This document shows, piece by piece, positions 1-7,415 of a stretch of 64,000 nt of DNA (positions are counted from its first letter, which is position 1; every line of letters starts with the position of its first letter). The stretch covers positions 248,001-312,000 of the forward strand of contig PLCM01000041.1 of the NCBI GenBank assembly GCA_003134765.1, written 5' to 3'. Origin of the DNA: Spartobacteria bacterium (GTDB lineage: Bacteria; Verrucomicrobiota; Verrucomicrobiia; Chthoniobacterales; UBA10450). The position numbers and the translations under genes are program-made. Below the pieces are notes generated by a model. It ran no database searches. It was not told where the DNA came from and worked only from the letters and a program-made list of their open reading frames with translations.

Positions 1-696
1 GACCTGGCCGCCCATCGCCTTTGTCTTTTCGGCGCACGCTTCCCACATCATGCCGGGGCCCTTCCGCGGGTACTTGAACGAATTGATCAGGGTCTTGATC
101 ACTTTCGTTTTGTCCTTCGGTTGCCGCTTGGGCAAAAGCGCGTTCCTGATCGCACTACCTAACGAGAGGCCCTTGATTCGTTGGGCGGCCCAGTCTGCTG
201 AAATATCCTTGCAGCTCATCCCCCACACCTTTTCGGTGTAGCTTTTGAAGAAGGTGTTGAAGAGGCGTTTGCCAAATTGATTACTGACCCAGTCCTCGAA
301 ATTATTCGGGTTCTTAACGGGAAAGAGTTTTGCCTTCAGATACGAGAGCATGCACAGGGTCGACCTGCCGACGCCGAGCTTGATCAGCGCTTCGAACGCG
401 CGCAGGGGATAGGCGAAAAATTTGCCGTTATAATAAATCCGCGAGGAACGCGGCCGATTCAGCATGTCGTTCGGGAGGATCTCCATCCAGAAATCCTCGA
501 CCGCCTTCGATTTTGAGAAGAACCGGTGGCCGCCGATATCGAAATGAAATCCCTTGTAGGTCGCCGTGCGGGAGATTCCGCCCACATAGACCGGGTCGGC
601 CTCGAGCACGGTGACGGGCACGTTGTTCTTGGAAAGAAGATACGCCGCCGTCAAACCCGCCGGTCCCGCACCTATGATCGCTACGTTAGTTTTCAT
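1..696 (-). CDS. FAD-dependent amine-oxidase/UDP-galactopyranose mutase-like protein (3' part beyond window)
   Basis: The gene reads leftward from an ATG at 694-696 and runs off the window start with no stop, so only the first 232 residues are visible. They open with a dinucleotide-binding motif ([16 protein letters not shown] at about residues 7-22), then an acidic residue ending the second strand (VLEAD), and the GGxxRT and GGHRFF motifs typical of the NAD(P)-binding Rossmann/FAD family that includes protoporphyrinogen oxidase and UDP-galactopyranose mutase. The family converts or isomerises a substrate using FAD; the substrate here cannot be told. It starts 6 bases after the stop of the upstream PIG-V-like gene, so the two are probably one operon, perhaps for cell-surface glycan or lipid work. 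The family call is firm, the exact enzyme is not. Confidence 0.75.
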   Translation of the reverse strand, partial: MKTNVAIIGAGPAGLTAAYLLSKNNVPVTVLEADPVYVGGISRTATYKGFHFDIGGHRFFSKSKAVEDFWMEILPNDMLNRPRSSRIYYNGKFFAYPLRAFEALIKLGVGRSTLCMLSYLKAKLFPVKNPNNFEDWVSNQFGKRLFNTFFKSYTEKVWGMSCKDISADWAAQRIKGLSLGSAIRNALLPKRQPKDKTKVIKTLINSFKYPRKGPGMMWEACAEKTKAMGGQV

Positions 697-702
697 TTGT
701 TG

Positions 703-1929
703 TTAAGCTACCCAGTTGCCCCTCGTAAAATTCCACACGTACCATCCCTGCACGCTGAGCCCAGCCGCACTGAGCAACGCGACGGCCGCCATGCCACTCG
801 CGCGCACCCACAGTCGCGGGGTCGGTAATTGATGCAAAAAATGGAGAATTGCCAGCACGATTAACGCGTGCACGCAAAATTCGTAGCGAAGCATGCTCTC
901 CATCTCCACGCAGGCCACTCCACTTACCGAAATGTAGTAAATGACCGCCGCGCAAAAATAGAAGCCGAACCGCGCAGTCCCAGCGAATTTGCGGCGGACG
1001 ACCGGGAGCAATTCACCCAGCCCAACGGCCAGCAACAGGATGCCACCCAGCGTCATCGTCATCTGACTCGCTTCCGTGGGGTTTTTCAACGCCGGAATAA
1101 GCCATCGGTAACTGGACGGTCTGAACACCGCCAGATAATCGGGGGTGATCGCCCAACCGGATTGCTGGGTAAGCATATAAATATCCCACCGGCCCCAGCG
1201 CAGGAGACAATAAAAGAAGAACGCGCCCGCGCCCATGGTAGCCCCCAACATTACCAGGACGGAGGTGCCGTAGCGCCTGAACCACGACCGCATCTCAACC
1301 AAGCCCCGCCAGCCGCTTTGAAAAACCGCCTGCACCACCGGATAGCCCGCGCACGGGATTCCCACGATCCGCGTGGCCGACATCAGCGAGCCGTGAAGCA
1401 CGGCCAGGGCCTTCGCTCCCTTTCCCTCAGCCGTGCTCCAGAACATAAAACCGAACAGCCCCATCATGAAAAGCGACTCCGAATATCCGGCCACCAGGAA
1501 AAACGCCGTCGGATGCGCCAGGATCGAGAGCGCGCCGAAGAATTGGAGGAGCGGCGATATATTCCAGCGCTCGCAGAAGAGAAAGAAGTAACTCCAGAAC
1601 CCCCACGCCGCCGCCTGGGCGGTCACGAGGAGCGCGTTGTAAATACTGAGGCGCGCGCCGTAATGCAGGATCGCCGCGATGGCCGGATACGCCGGGAAAA
1701 ACGCCACGTTCGAGACTTCCATCATTTTGTGGCTGGTGGGCGGCACCGTCGTCTCGTAGCCGCGATCGATGATGTTCGCGAACCAAAAGCTGTCGTGCTG
1801 TGCGAGCGTGTCGTAGCGATAGAAAAGCGGGCCTTCCGGCGCGATCAGGACGACGGCGACGAAAATCTGGAACAGTGTGACCATCAATCCGAGGGCCCAT
1901 GGTCTGAAGAGAATTGGCTTGGAATTCAT
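703..1929 (-). CDS. PIG-V-like multi-pass membrane glycosyltransferase
   Basis: A 408-residue integral membrane protein. I place the start at the ATG at 1927-1929 (MNSKPILFRPW), because the open frame upstream of it translates a dispersed repeat and a gene remnant. About eight to ten hydrophobic segments are visible. An early luminal loop has an acidic stretch followed by DSFWFANIIDRGY, and then FFPAYPAIAA; this order is typical of the PIG-V/mannosyltransferase (GT-C) family, which uses lipid-linked sugar donors. It probably adds a sugar to a lipid or surface glycan in the inner membrane. It lies 6 bases upstream of the FAD oxidoreductase gene on the same strand. Substrate and acceptor are unknown. 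Confidence 0.6.
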   Translation of the reverse strand: MNSKPILFRPWALGLMVTLFQIFVAVVLIAPEGPLFYRYDTLAQHDSFWFANIIDRGYETTVPPTSHKMMEVSNVAFFPAYPAIAAILHYGARLSIYNALLVTAQAAAWGFWSYFFLFCERWNISPLLQFFGALSILAHPTAFFLVAGYSESLFMMGLFGFMFWSTAEGKGAKALAVLHGSLMSATRIVGIPCAGYPVVQAVFQSGWRGLVEMRSWFRRYGTSVLVMLGATMGAGAFFFYCLLRWGRWDIYMLTQQSGWAITPDYLAVFRPSSYRWLIPALKNPTEASQMTMTLGGILLLAVGLGELLPVVRRKFAGTARFGFYFCAAVIYYISVSGVACVEMESMLRYEFCVHALIVLAILHFLHQLPTPRLWVRASGMAAVALLSAAGLSVQGWYVWNFTRGNWVA

Positions 1930-2121
1930 CGGGCCCGGTCTCGGAGGCGTCGAGGAGATACGAAACTCATCGGCATTACAAGACTGCGTCCGGGGCACCA
2001 GCGCAGTGGGCTGGAATCGCGGAAGCCGGAGAACCTGAATACCGTTTGCTGTTTTCAGAGCAAACTTTGACGACGGCGCGGCGTCTTTATTCGGAAACAG
2101 AATGCGGCCCCGAAAAAGCGC

Positions 2122-2211
2122 GTCATCCCGAGCGCAGTCGAGGGACCCGGTGGCACGTCGATCGACGCTCGCCGGAATCCCTCGACTTCGCTGCGCTCCG
2201 CTCGGGATGAC
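2122..2211. repeat. dispersed palindromic repeat, family A (90 bp)
   Basis: An imperfect palindrome with outer arms reading gtcatcccgagcg and cgctcgggatgac and inner arms carrying agtcgaggga and tccctcgact. It has the same length and layout as the copy inside ileS at 14798-14887, including the extra ctgcgctccg in the right arm. Shorter 80-bp copies lie at 23338-23417 and 52840-52919, and a half copy at 63016-63040. It has no coding role at this site; it lies in the intergenic space upstream of the PIG-V-like gene. Confidence 0.85.
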
Positions 2212-2222
2212 GGCTGCTTTGT

Positions 2223-2501
2223 CTAATACCCGCCCGTGACAGTATAACCGTCGTCCCGCAGATCCTCCGCGAGTTCGAGTTCCATTTGGAGAGCAGCCTC
2301 GTACGGCATCTGGTTCAAATGTTCGTAGAGCTCGGGCAACAACCGCATCCCATAAACGCACGGTTTCGCCGGGTTCCGCTTCGGATTCGCGCGCTAATCG
2401 TCGACTGCCGCGGCGCCCTCGCGTCGAGGAAGATACTGTTTTGATGAACTGCGTCGGGATTTTTTGCCAGTTCCCGCTGCTCTGTAACGAAGGCGCGCCA
2501 C
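2223..2501 (-). pseudogene. broken copy of the GIY-YIG-like gene at 3202-3576
   Basis: Read on the minus strand this begins VARLRYR, like the start of the intact gene (MARLRYR), and ends with RLLPELYEHLN...GYTVTGGY, nearly identical to the C-terminus of the intact gene. In between, the frame is shifted at least once, and about 28 codons are missing exactly where the intact protein has its core motif (YVGMSGL through VVEKYG). The remnant therefore cannot make an active GIY-YIG fold. It lies in the same orientation as the intact copy, about 700 bp away, with the fragment at 2531-3085 between them. Confidence 0.75.
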
Positions 2502-2530
2502 CGTGTCACCTTCCCACGAGTCGCATCCTC

Positions 2531-3085
2531 TTATGGCAGGTCATAAGCCTCCACCAATCCGACCCCCGTGGTGTTGTTCTTACCGCGCACAACTGCGGTG
2601 TAATTGCCGGGAGCGAGCGTAGCGAGAAGAGCCGATTCCCGGTCGTCGCTCGGTGGCGCTCCGGATGCCCGGATATCGGCTTCCTGGGATTGACCGGTGG
2701 CGTCGGAGATTTTCCAATTGTCATTTGTCGTAATCGTAGCGCCGTTGCCGTCGTGGAGCTCAAGCATGGGATCCTGCAGCGCTCCGGCTAGCGGGACCGA
2801 TGGCCCAATCGCCCTGACCAGGACGTTGGAGCTTCCATTCGTCGTGGGGCCGATGATGAATCCACCTATCATGATGTTGTCGTTGATATCCACAAAGCCG
2901 CGAGAGCTAATGTTAGCCAGGCGAGAATTAGCGGATTGCGAGATGTCGTATACTTCTACTACTCCAATGCCGGTGCCTCCGTTGTTCCCGCTCAGGATCG
3001 CCGTGTAAGTCGCGTTACTGGCCGGTAACGTGGCGATAATCACGGATTCTCTGTCATCGGACGGCGCAATCCCTATCGCTCGCAC
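2531..3085 (-). pseudogene. fragment of a large exported protein's C-terminal repeat domain
   Basis: The open frame (GTG at 3083-3085) encodes 184 residues that match the duplicated C-terminal module of the exported protein at 7416-11432. Shared features are RAIGPS, DPxLELHDGNG, NDNWK, APSDDRESAL and NYTAVVRGKNNTTGVGLVEAYD. It has no signal peptide and starts in the middle of a repeat unit: VVRAIG is joined directly to IAPSDDRES, as if the rest of the unit had been deleted. I read it as the 3' remnant of a larger gene. An alternative is that it is the last piece of a gene whose 5' part was lost when the flanking GIY-YIG copies arose. Its function as it stands is doubtful. Confidence 0.6.
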
Positions 3086-3201
3086 GACCGCCCCTCGCCA
3101 GTTCGGCGGCGTTATTCGATTTTCGCCGCGGCCCCGTGGCCTATCTTCTCGCTGCTGGTGATCTGCGTACCCGAATGGCCAACAGGGCCGCGGCTACAGC
3201 A

Positions 3202-3576
3202 TCAGTGCCCGCCCGTCACCGTGTACCCTTCATCCCGCAGATCCTCGGCCAGCTCCATCTCCATCTGAAGCGCGGCCTCGTACGGCATCGGGTTCAAGTG
3301 TTCGTAGAGCTCCGGCAACAGGCGGACGCCATACTTCTCCACCACCCAGGCTGCCTTGTAACCATGCTTGTGATTCTCAAACCGGTGTTCCGGCGGCAGC
3401 CCGCTCATCCCGACATACACGCACGGCTTCGCCGGATCCCGCTTCGGATTGATCCGCAGAATCGTCGGATGCCGCGCCACCTTCGGATCGAGCAGAATGA
3501 CGTAAACATTGTGATGAAATTTCGCCGCCGCCGCCTCGCTCGGATCCTCTTCCCGCCTGTATCGCAACCGCGCCAT
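3202..3576 (-). CDS. small GIY-YIG-like domain protein
   Basis: A 124-residue protein. VYVILL near residue 25 and CVYVGMSG near residue 51 could be the two short strands of a GIY-YIG nuclease domain. They are followed by EHRFENHKHGYK, which supplies the expected Arg and His, and later by an acidic helix (EAALQMEMELAEDLR). The known family makes single cuts in DNA in repair, restriction or mobile elements; nothing here shows which. It is divergently oriented from the hypothetical gene at 3659, and a broken copy lies at 2223-2501. The fold assignment is motif-based and moderate. Confidence 0.55.
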   Translation of the reverse strand: MARLRYRREEDPSEAAAAKFHHNVYVILLDPKVARHPTILRINPKRDPAKPCVYVGMSGLPPEHRFENHKHGYKAAWVVEKYGVRLLPELYEHLNPMPYEAALQMEMELAEDLRDEGYTVTGGH

Positions 3577-3658
3577 TGGATTTCACGATAGCGCAAAGGC
3601 GACCGCGCGTTCAGCCCACCGTGCCTCAAAGTGTTCGACCGGATAAATCCGTCTTTAT

Positions 3659-4414
3659 ATGCGATCAAATTCTCGCCATGATTTAACGCTCCGTATGATC
3701 AGGCGAATCGAGGACGAGCGCGCGCGCATTGCGCGCTATCAATCTACCGTGGGCGTCGCGAAGTTTTTCAACAACCGCCAGTATCACGAGGATTTCGAGT
3801 GGCTCATCCTGTCTTACCTCACAAGAGCGCTCGCCCACGCTGGCTGGAAGTGTCCTGAATACGCAGAGAAGCTCCGGCCTCCGCAGCCCGATTTTCAGAC
3901 GTATCTCACGCCGGACAAGCCCTATTGGCTTATCGAGACCACAGAAGTGTTGCCGCCAGATTATCGTCGGGGTGATTTCCACCGCGCTGTGGGAAATGGC
4001 AAAAACGGTCATGTCATTCAGGACTCGCATGCGCAGCCATGGTCCAGCTATTACCAGGTGTTCCGGACAAAACTGGCGAAACCGTATGCGTCGAGCGCTT
4101 CCCTGCTTATTTACGACGACCTGACTGCTTCGGCTTTTCCCGATTACGCGCCATGGCACGAACGCTTGTTCGCGCGACTGAAGACCTGGACCTGCGACTC
4201 GGCCACCACCTGCGATCTCACCCGATCGCAATACCAGAACATCTTTGTCGTCGATGCGAGTGGCACTGGCGCCGTCCGCCTCTACCCGCATTGGGATGTC
4301 ATTCGCGGCAGGCCGAGGCGTCACGGTCACTCGCTCAACGGAATCGTCATACCCGCCACATCCCGCGTTCGCCGTTCTGATTCACTACCGCTGACAGAGA
4401 ACCAAGATCAGTGA
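3659..4414 (+). CDS. hypothetical protein, possibly PD-(D/E)XK-like
   Basis: A protein of up to 251 residues; an internal ATG at 3695 (MIRRIEDERARI) is an equally good start. I do not recognise the family. About 80 residues in there is PDFQTYLTP followed by YWLIETTEV, which is reminiscent of the PD...(D/E)xK-type nuclease core with a terminal T in place of K; this is a weak resemblance. There is no signal peptide or membrane segment. It is divergent from the GIY-YIG-like gene (82 bases between starts) and convergent with the GlgA-like gene (stops 5 bases apart). Confidence 0.45.
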   Translation: MRSNSRHDLTLRMIRRIEDERARIARYQSTVGVAKFFNNRQYHEDFEWLILSYLTRALAHAGWKCPEYAEKLRPPQPDFQTYLTPDKPYWLIETTEVLPPDYRRGDFHRAVGNGKNGHVIQDSHAQPWSSYYQVFRTKLAKPYASSASLLIYDDLTASAFPDYAPWHERLFARLKTWTCDSATTCDLTRSQYQNIFVVDASGTGAVRLYPHWDVIRGRPRRHGHSLNGIVIPATSRVRRSDSLPLTENQDQ

Positions 4415-4418
4415 GCGA

Positions 4419-5867
4419 CTACACAGCGACGCTGCTCGCGCCGGCCAGCTCAACATAAATGCTTTCATAGCGGGCCGCCGCTTCGCTCCAGGAAAAATCG
4501 CGCGCCATCGCGCGTTCCATCAGCGTCGTCCACGTCGTTTTGTCGTGGAAAACTTCGCGGGCGCGCTTCATCGAATCCCAGAAGGCGTCGGGAGTTTTTT
4601 CGTAGCAGAGGAAACCGAATCCGGCATTGATTGTCGGGTCGTAGTCCTCGATGATCTCCTGAATGCCGCCGGTGGCGCGCGCCACGGACAGGGCGCCGTA
4701 CTTCAAACTATACATCGCGCTCAGACCGCTCGGCTCGATCTGCGATGGGATCAGCGAAATGTCCATGCCGGCCTCGATCAAGTGGGCGAGCGCTTCGTCG
4801 TAGGTTTGGCGATAGGCGAACCTCGTCGGGTATTTCCGGGCGGCGATGGCGAGCGCGGTTTCGTATCCGGCATCGCCTTCGCCGAGGATGATCAGGCGGA
4901 CGTCGTCGGAGAGAAGCCGGTCGAGTAACGGCATCAGCAACTCGAATCCTTTTTCCGGCACGAGGCGCGTGACCATTCCGAAGACTGGACCTGAGGGCCC
5001 GGGCGCAAGCTGGAGCGCGTCGAGAAGTAGCGCGCGGCAGATCATTTTGCCTTCGAGCTGCCCCGGCCCAAAGCCGCGCGGCAGGAGATGATCGGTCTCT
5101 GGATTCCAGCGTTTGTAATCGGCGCCGTTCAAAATTCCCACGAGCCGGTGCGCATGTTCGCGCAGGACGATATCGAGTTCGCACCCGCCTTCGGGGCTGA
5201 GCGTCTCGCGCCGGTAACGTTCGCTGACCGTCGTGATCTTATCGGCGAATACGATCCCGCCTTTCAGCAGGTTGAGCCGGCCGAAATACTCGACGCCGGC
5301 GGGCTTGAAATAGCGCTCGGGCAAATTCGTCAGGTCGAAATCGAGGCCCCAGAAACTCCCCTGCTCCGCCAGGTGATGGATCGTGAGCACGGTCGCGAAT
5401 GGCAATTTCTGGTCGGCCACCAGAGGCGGGATGAGCGCGGCGGCCCAATCATGGACATGGAGGATCTGCGGCGTGGGCGTCATCCGCCGGGCCAGCTCGA
5501 GCGCCGCTTTCGAAAAGAAAATGAAACGCGCGGCGTTGTCTTCGTAGGCGACGCCGTGCTCGCCGTAAATTCCGGCTCGATCAAAAAATTCGTCACAACG
5601 AATGAAGAAAGTCTGCACACCGCCGGCGGTACGGCCCTCGACAATCTCCGCGACGTGATTTTTCGCGCCGACTTGTACCTCAACGGTGATTCCGGTGTCC
5701 CGCAAATCAATGGCGGTGTTCTCGCTGATCTCGCGGTAGTAGGGCATTGCGATCGCGACCTCGTGTTTGCGCGCGCGCAGTTCCCGCGGGAGTGCCTCGA
5801 GCACGTCCACGAGCGCCGTGGCCCGTGCGAGCGGCGGCCCTTCCGCGCTAATCATCAGGATTCGCAT
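4419..5867 (-). CDS. glgA: glycogen/starch synthase-like glycosyltransferase (GT5) with altered donor motif
   Basis: A 482-residue GT5/GT-B protein with the usual GlgA length. I chose the ATG at 5865-5867 (MRILMISAEGPPL), which matches GlgA N-termini; the open frame further upstream is only repeat sequence. Family marks include HVHDWAAALIPPL, LTIHHLAEQGSFWG, ILNGADYKRWNP, VTRLVPEKGFELL, IPSQIEPSGLSAMYSLKYG and ATGGIQEI. In GlgA the enzyme extends alpha-1,4-glucan from ADP- or UDP-glucose. The N-terminal donor-binding motif K-x-G-G-L is not conserved: here residues 15-19 read R-A-T-A-L. The usual EPCGLTQ is EPSGLSA. Donor choice or activity may therefore differ. A cca gene lies upstream on the same strand, separated by a heptamer-repeat palindrome. 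Confidence 0.75.
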   Translation of the reverse strand: MRILMISAEGPPLARATALVDVLEALPRELRARKHEVAIAMPYYREISENTAIDLRDTGITVEVQVGAKNHVAEIVEGRTAGGVQTFFIRCDEFFDRAGIYGEHGVAYEDNAARFIFFSKAALELARRMTPTPQILHVHDWAAALIPPLVADQKLPFATVLTIHHLAEQGSFWGLDFDLTNLPERYFKPAGVEYFGRLNLLKGGIVFADKITTVSERYRRETLSPEGGCELDIVLREHAHRLVGILNGADYKRWNPETDHLLPRGFGPGQLEGKMICRALLLDALQLAPGPSGPVFGMVTRLVPEKGFELLMPLLDRLLSDDVRLIILGEGDAGYETALAIAARKYPTRFAYRQTYDEALAHLIEAGMDISLIPSQIEPSGLSAMYSLKYGALSVARATGGIQEIIEDYDPTINAGFGFLCYEKTPDAFWDSMKRAREVFHDKTTWTTLMERAMARDFSWSEAAARYESIYVELAGASSVAV

Positions 5868-5881
5868 GTGATTGAAAGGCA

Positions 5882-5990
5882 GAACGTCCAACGTCCAACG
5901 CTCAACGTCCAACGTCCAATTTCAGAAAAGAAATCGAACTGCGATCTCTTAGTTCGATGTTGGACTTTGGACGTTGGACGTTGGACGTTT
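5882..5990. repeat. heptamer palindromic repeat, family C (cgttgga units)
   Basis: The left arm is several copies of acgtcca/acgtccaacg and the right arm is the reverse complement (cgttgga repeated). Between them is a second, smaller inverted pair around the sequence gaaatcgaact and agttcgat. The structure lies between glgA and cca and overlaps the last 14 codons of cca. A second, longer example is at 56938-57040. It could fold into a long hairpin in RNA from either strand. Confidence 0.85.
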
Positions 5991-7325
5991 CTGCTCTTCC
6001 TCATCTGGAGGATACTCACCTTTCACCCAATCGAGCGCCCGCTCTCGAGTTGTAAGCGCTCCTTCCAACTGCCGGGTTTCCACGGCCTCAAGGATCTCCC
6101 CAAACTTCGGTCCCGGCTGCAGCCCGAGCGCGATCAGGTCGTCTCCCGTGATCAAGGGCGGCGGAATGATCGGCTCGTTCGCGAACTCCTCCTTTTTCTT
6201 CAGGAGGAATTCGTAGTTATCCATCATCGCGTGGCTGCTCGCACAATCGACCCGGTGCAGCTCCAGCTCGTCGTCGAACGTTGGCCGCGCCATGAAGCGC
6301 TTGAGTTTCGCCACCCGCATGTTCGGCACGTCCTTGAAAACCATGTGCTGCCGCACTGCTTCGACCGTGGCGTCGATCTCGGCGCGCGAAAACCGGAGCC
6401 GCTCCATGATCGCTTCCGTCATTTCCGCGCCGATCCGGTCATGGCCGTTGAAGCGAATCCGCCCTTCGTCGTCGACCATCGCCGTCGGGGGCTTGCCGAT
6501 GTCGTGAAAGAGAACGCTGAACACCAAAGGCAGCGACGCCTCGGCCGGAAGCAACTCCAGCATGATGCGCGTGTGCTTGAAGACATCGCCTTCCGGATGG
6601 AACTGCGGCGGCTGCTCGCAGCCTTTCATCTTGTCCAACTCCGGCAAAACCGCGCGCATCAAGCCGCTGGCGTCGAGCAGGTCCCAGCCACGAACGCGAT
6701 TCGGCGACAAAAAAATGCGCACCAACTCTTCGCGGATTCGCTCGGCGCTGATTTCATTGATCGACGCCGCGTTCGCCCGGACGGCGTTCCAGGTCGCCGA
6801 ATCGATCTCGAAGCCAAGAACTGTCGCAAACCGGACCGCGCGCAGCATTCGCAACCGATCCTCGGCAAAGCGCTGGGCCGGATCGCCAATCGCGCGAATC
6901 AATTTCCGCTCGAGATCCGCCCGGCCACCGACAAAGTCGATGACTTCATCCTTTTCCGGATCGAAGAACATCCCGTTAATCGTGAAGTCGCGCCGGGCCG
7001 CGTCTTCTTCCGCCGTCGCGAAATGCACTTCTACCGGGCGCCGGCCATCGAGATACGCGCCATCGGAACGGAAGGTCGCGACCTCAAACTGGAAATCGTT
7101 TTCGAGAACGACGATGACGCCGAAATGCGCGCCCACCGCGTACGTCCGCGGAAAGATTTTCTGTACGGCTTCCGGCCGCGCGTCCGTCGCGATGTCGATG
7201 TCCTTCGGGACCTGGCCGCGCAATAAATCGCGCACCGAACCGCCCGCGTAGTAGGCAGCGTGTCCCGCCGCGCGCAGCTTGCGCACGATGCCGTGGGCCG
7301 TTTGTTCCATCGCCGATTTCATCAC
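5949..7325 (-). CDS. cca: CCA tRNA nucleotidyltransferase / poly(A) polymerase family protein with HD domain
   Basis: A 458-residue class II nucleotidyltransferase. The catalytic head shows GGSVRDLLRGQ and DIDIAT (the metal-binding Asp pair), then RRDFTINGMFFD, then the RFAEDRLRMLRAVRFA motif that follows the neck region. A C-terminal HD domain carries KHTRIMLELL and LFHDIGKP. Such proteins add or repair the 3' CCA of tRNA, or in some lineages polyadenylate RNA; these cannot be separated from sequence alone. The last 14 codons (from about QKRPTSN) are read from a heptamer palindromic repeat, so the natural end of the protein has been replaced by repeat-coded residues. A 5'-end fragment of a second copy lies at 12250-12309. 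Confidence 0.85.
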   Translation of the reverse strand: MMKSAMEQTAHGIVRKLRAAGHAAYYAGGSVRDLLRGQVPKDIDIATDARPEAVQKIFPRTYAVGAHFGVIVVLENDFQFEVATFRSDGAYLDGRRPVEVHFATAEEDAARRDFTINGMFFDPEKDEVIDFVGGRADLERKLIRAIGDPAQRFAEDRLRMLRAVRFATVLGFEIDSATWNAVRANAASINEISAERIREELVRIFLSPNRVRGWDLLDASGLMRAVLPELDKMKGCEQPPQFHPEGDVFKHTRIMLELLPAEASLPLVFSVLFHDIGKPPTAMVDDEGRIRFNGHDRIGAEMTEAIMERLRFSRAEIDATVEAVRQHMVFKDVPNMRVAKLKRFMARPTFDDELELHRVDCASSHAMMDNYEFLLKKKEEFANEPIIPPPLITGDDLIALGLQPGPKFGEILEAVETRQLEGALTTRERALDWVKGEYPPDEEEQKRPTSNVQSPTSN

Positions 7326-7334
7326 GGCAAAAAT

Positions 7335-7393
7335 GTAGAGGCGCTTGTGCCAAGCGCCTAAACCAAAATAACAGGCGCGCGCCGCGCCTCTAC
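7335..7393. repeat. intergenic inverted repeat
   Basis: Arms reading gtagaggcgc and gcgcctctac surround an inner pair gcgcttg/caagcgcc. It lies between the start of cca and the end of the exported-protein gene. It has the same general design (gtag...ctac ends) as the palindromes at 34840-34901 and 62904-63012. Confidence 0.75.
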
Positions 7394-7415
7394 CTCGGAT
7401 TTTTCGCCGTCCGCT

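Noticed and set aside
868-2070. A 400-codon open frame on the plus strand opposite the PIG-V-like gene
   Set aside because: It mirrors the real gene, is rich in Arg, His and Gln, and has no recognisable domain or ribosome site.
5882-5990. Possible CRISPR-like array at the heptamer repeats
   Set aside because: Units are only 7 bp with no spacers, and they form inverted arms, not spaced direct repeats.
5088-7226. A 712-codon open frame on the plus strand across glgA and cca
   Set aside because: It runs through two genes and a palindrome on the opposite strand, with typical antisense composition.
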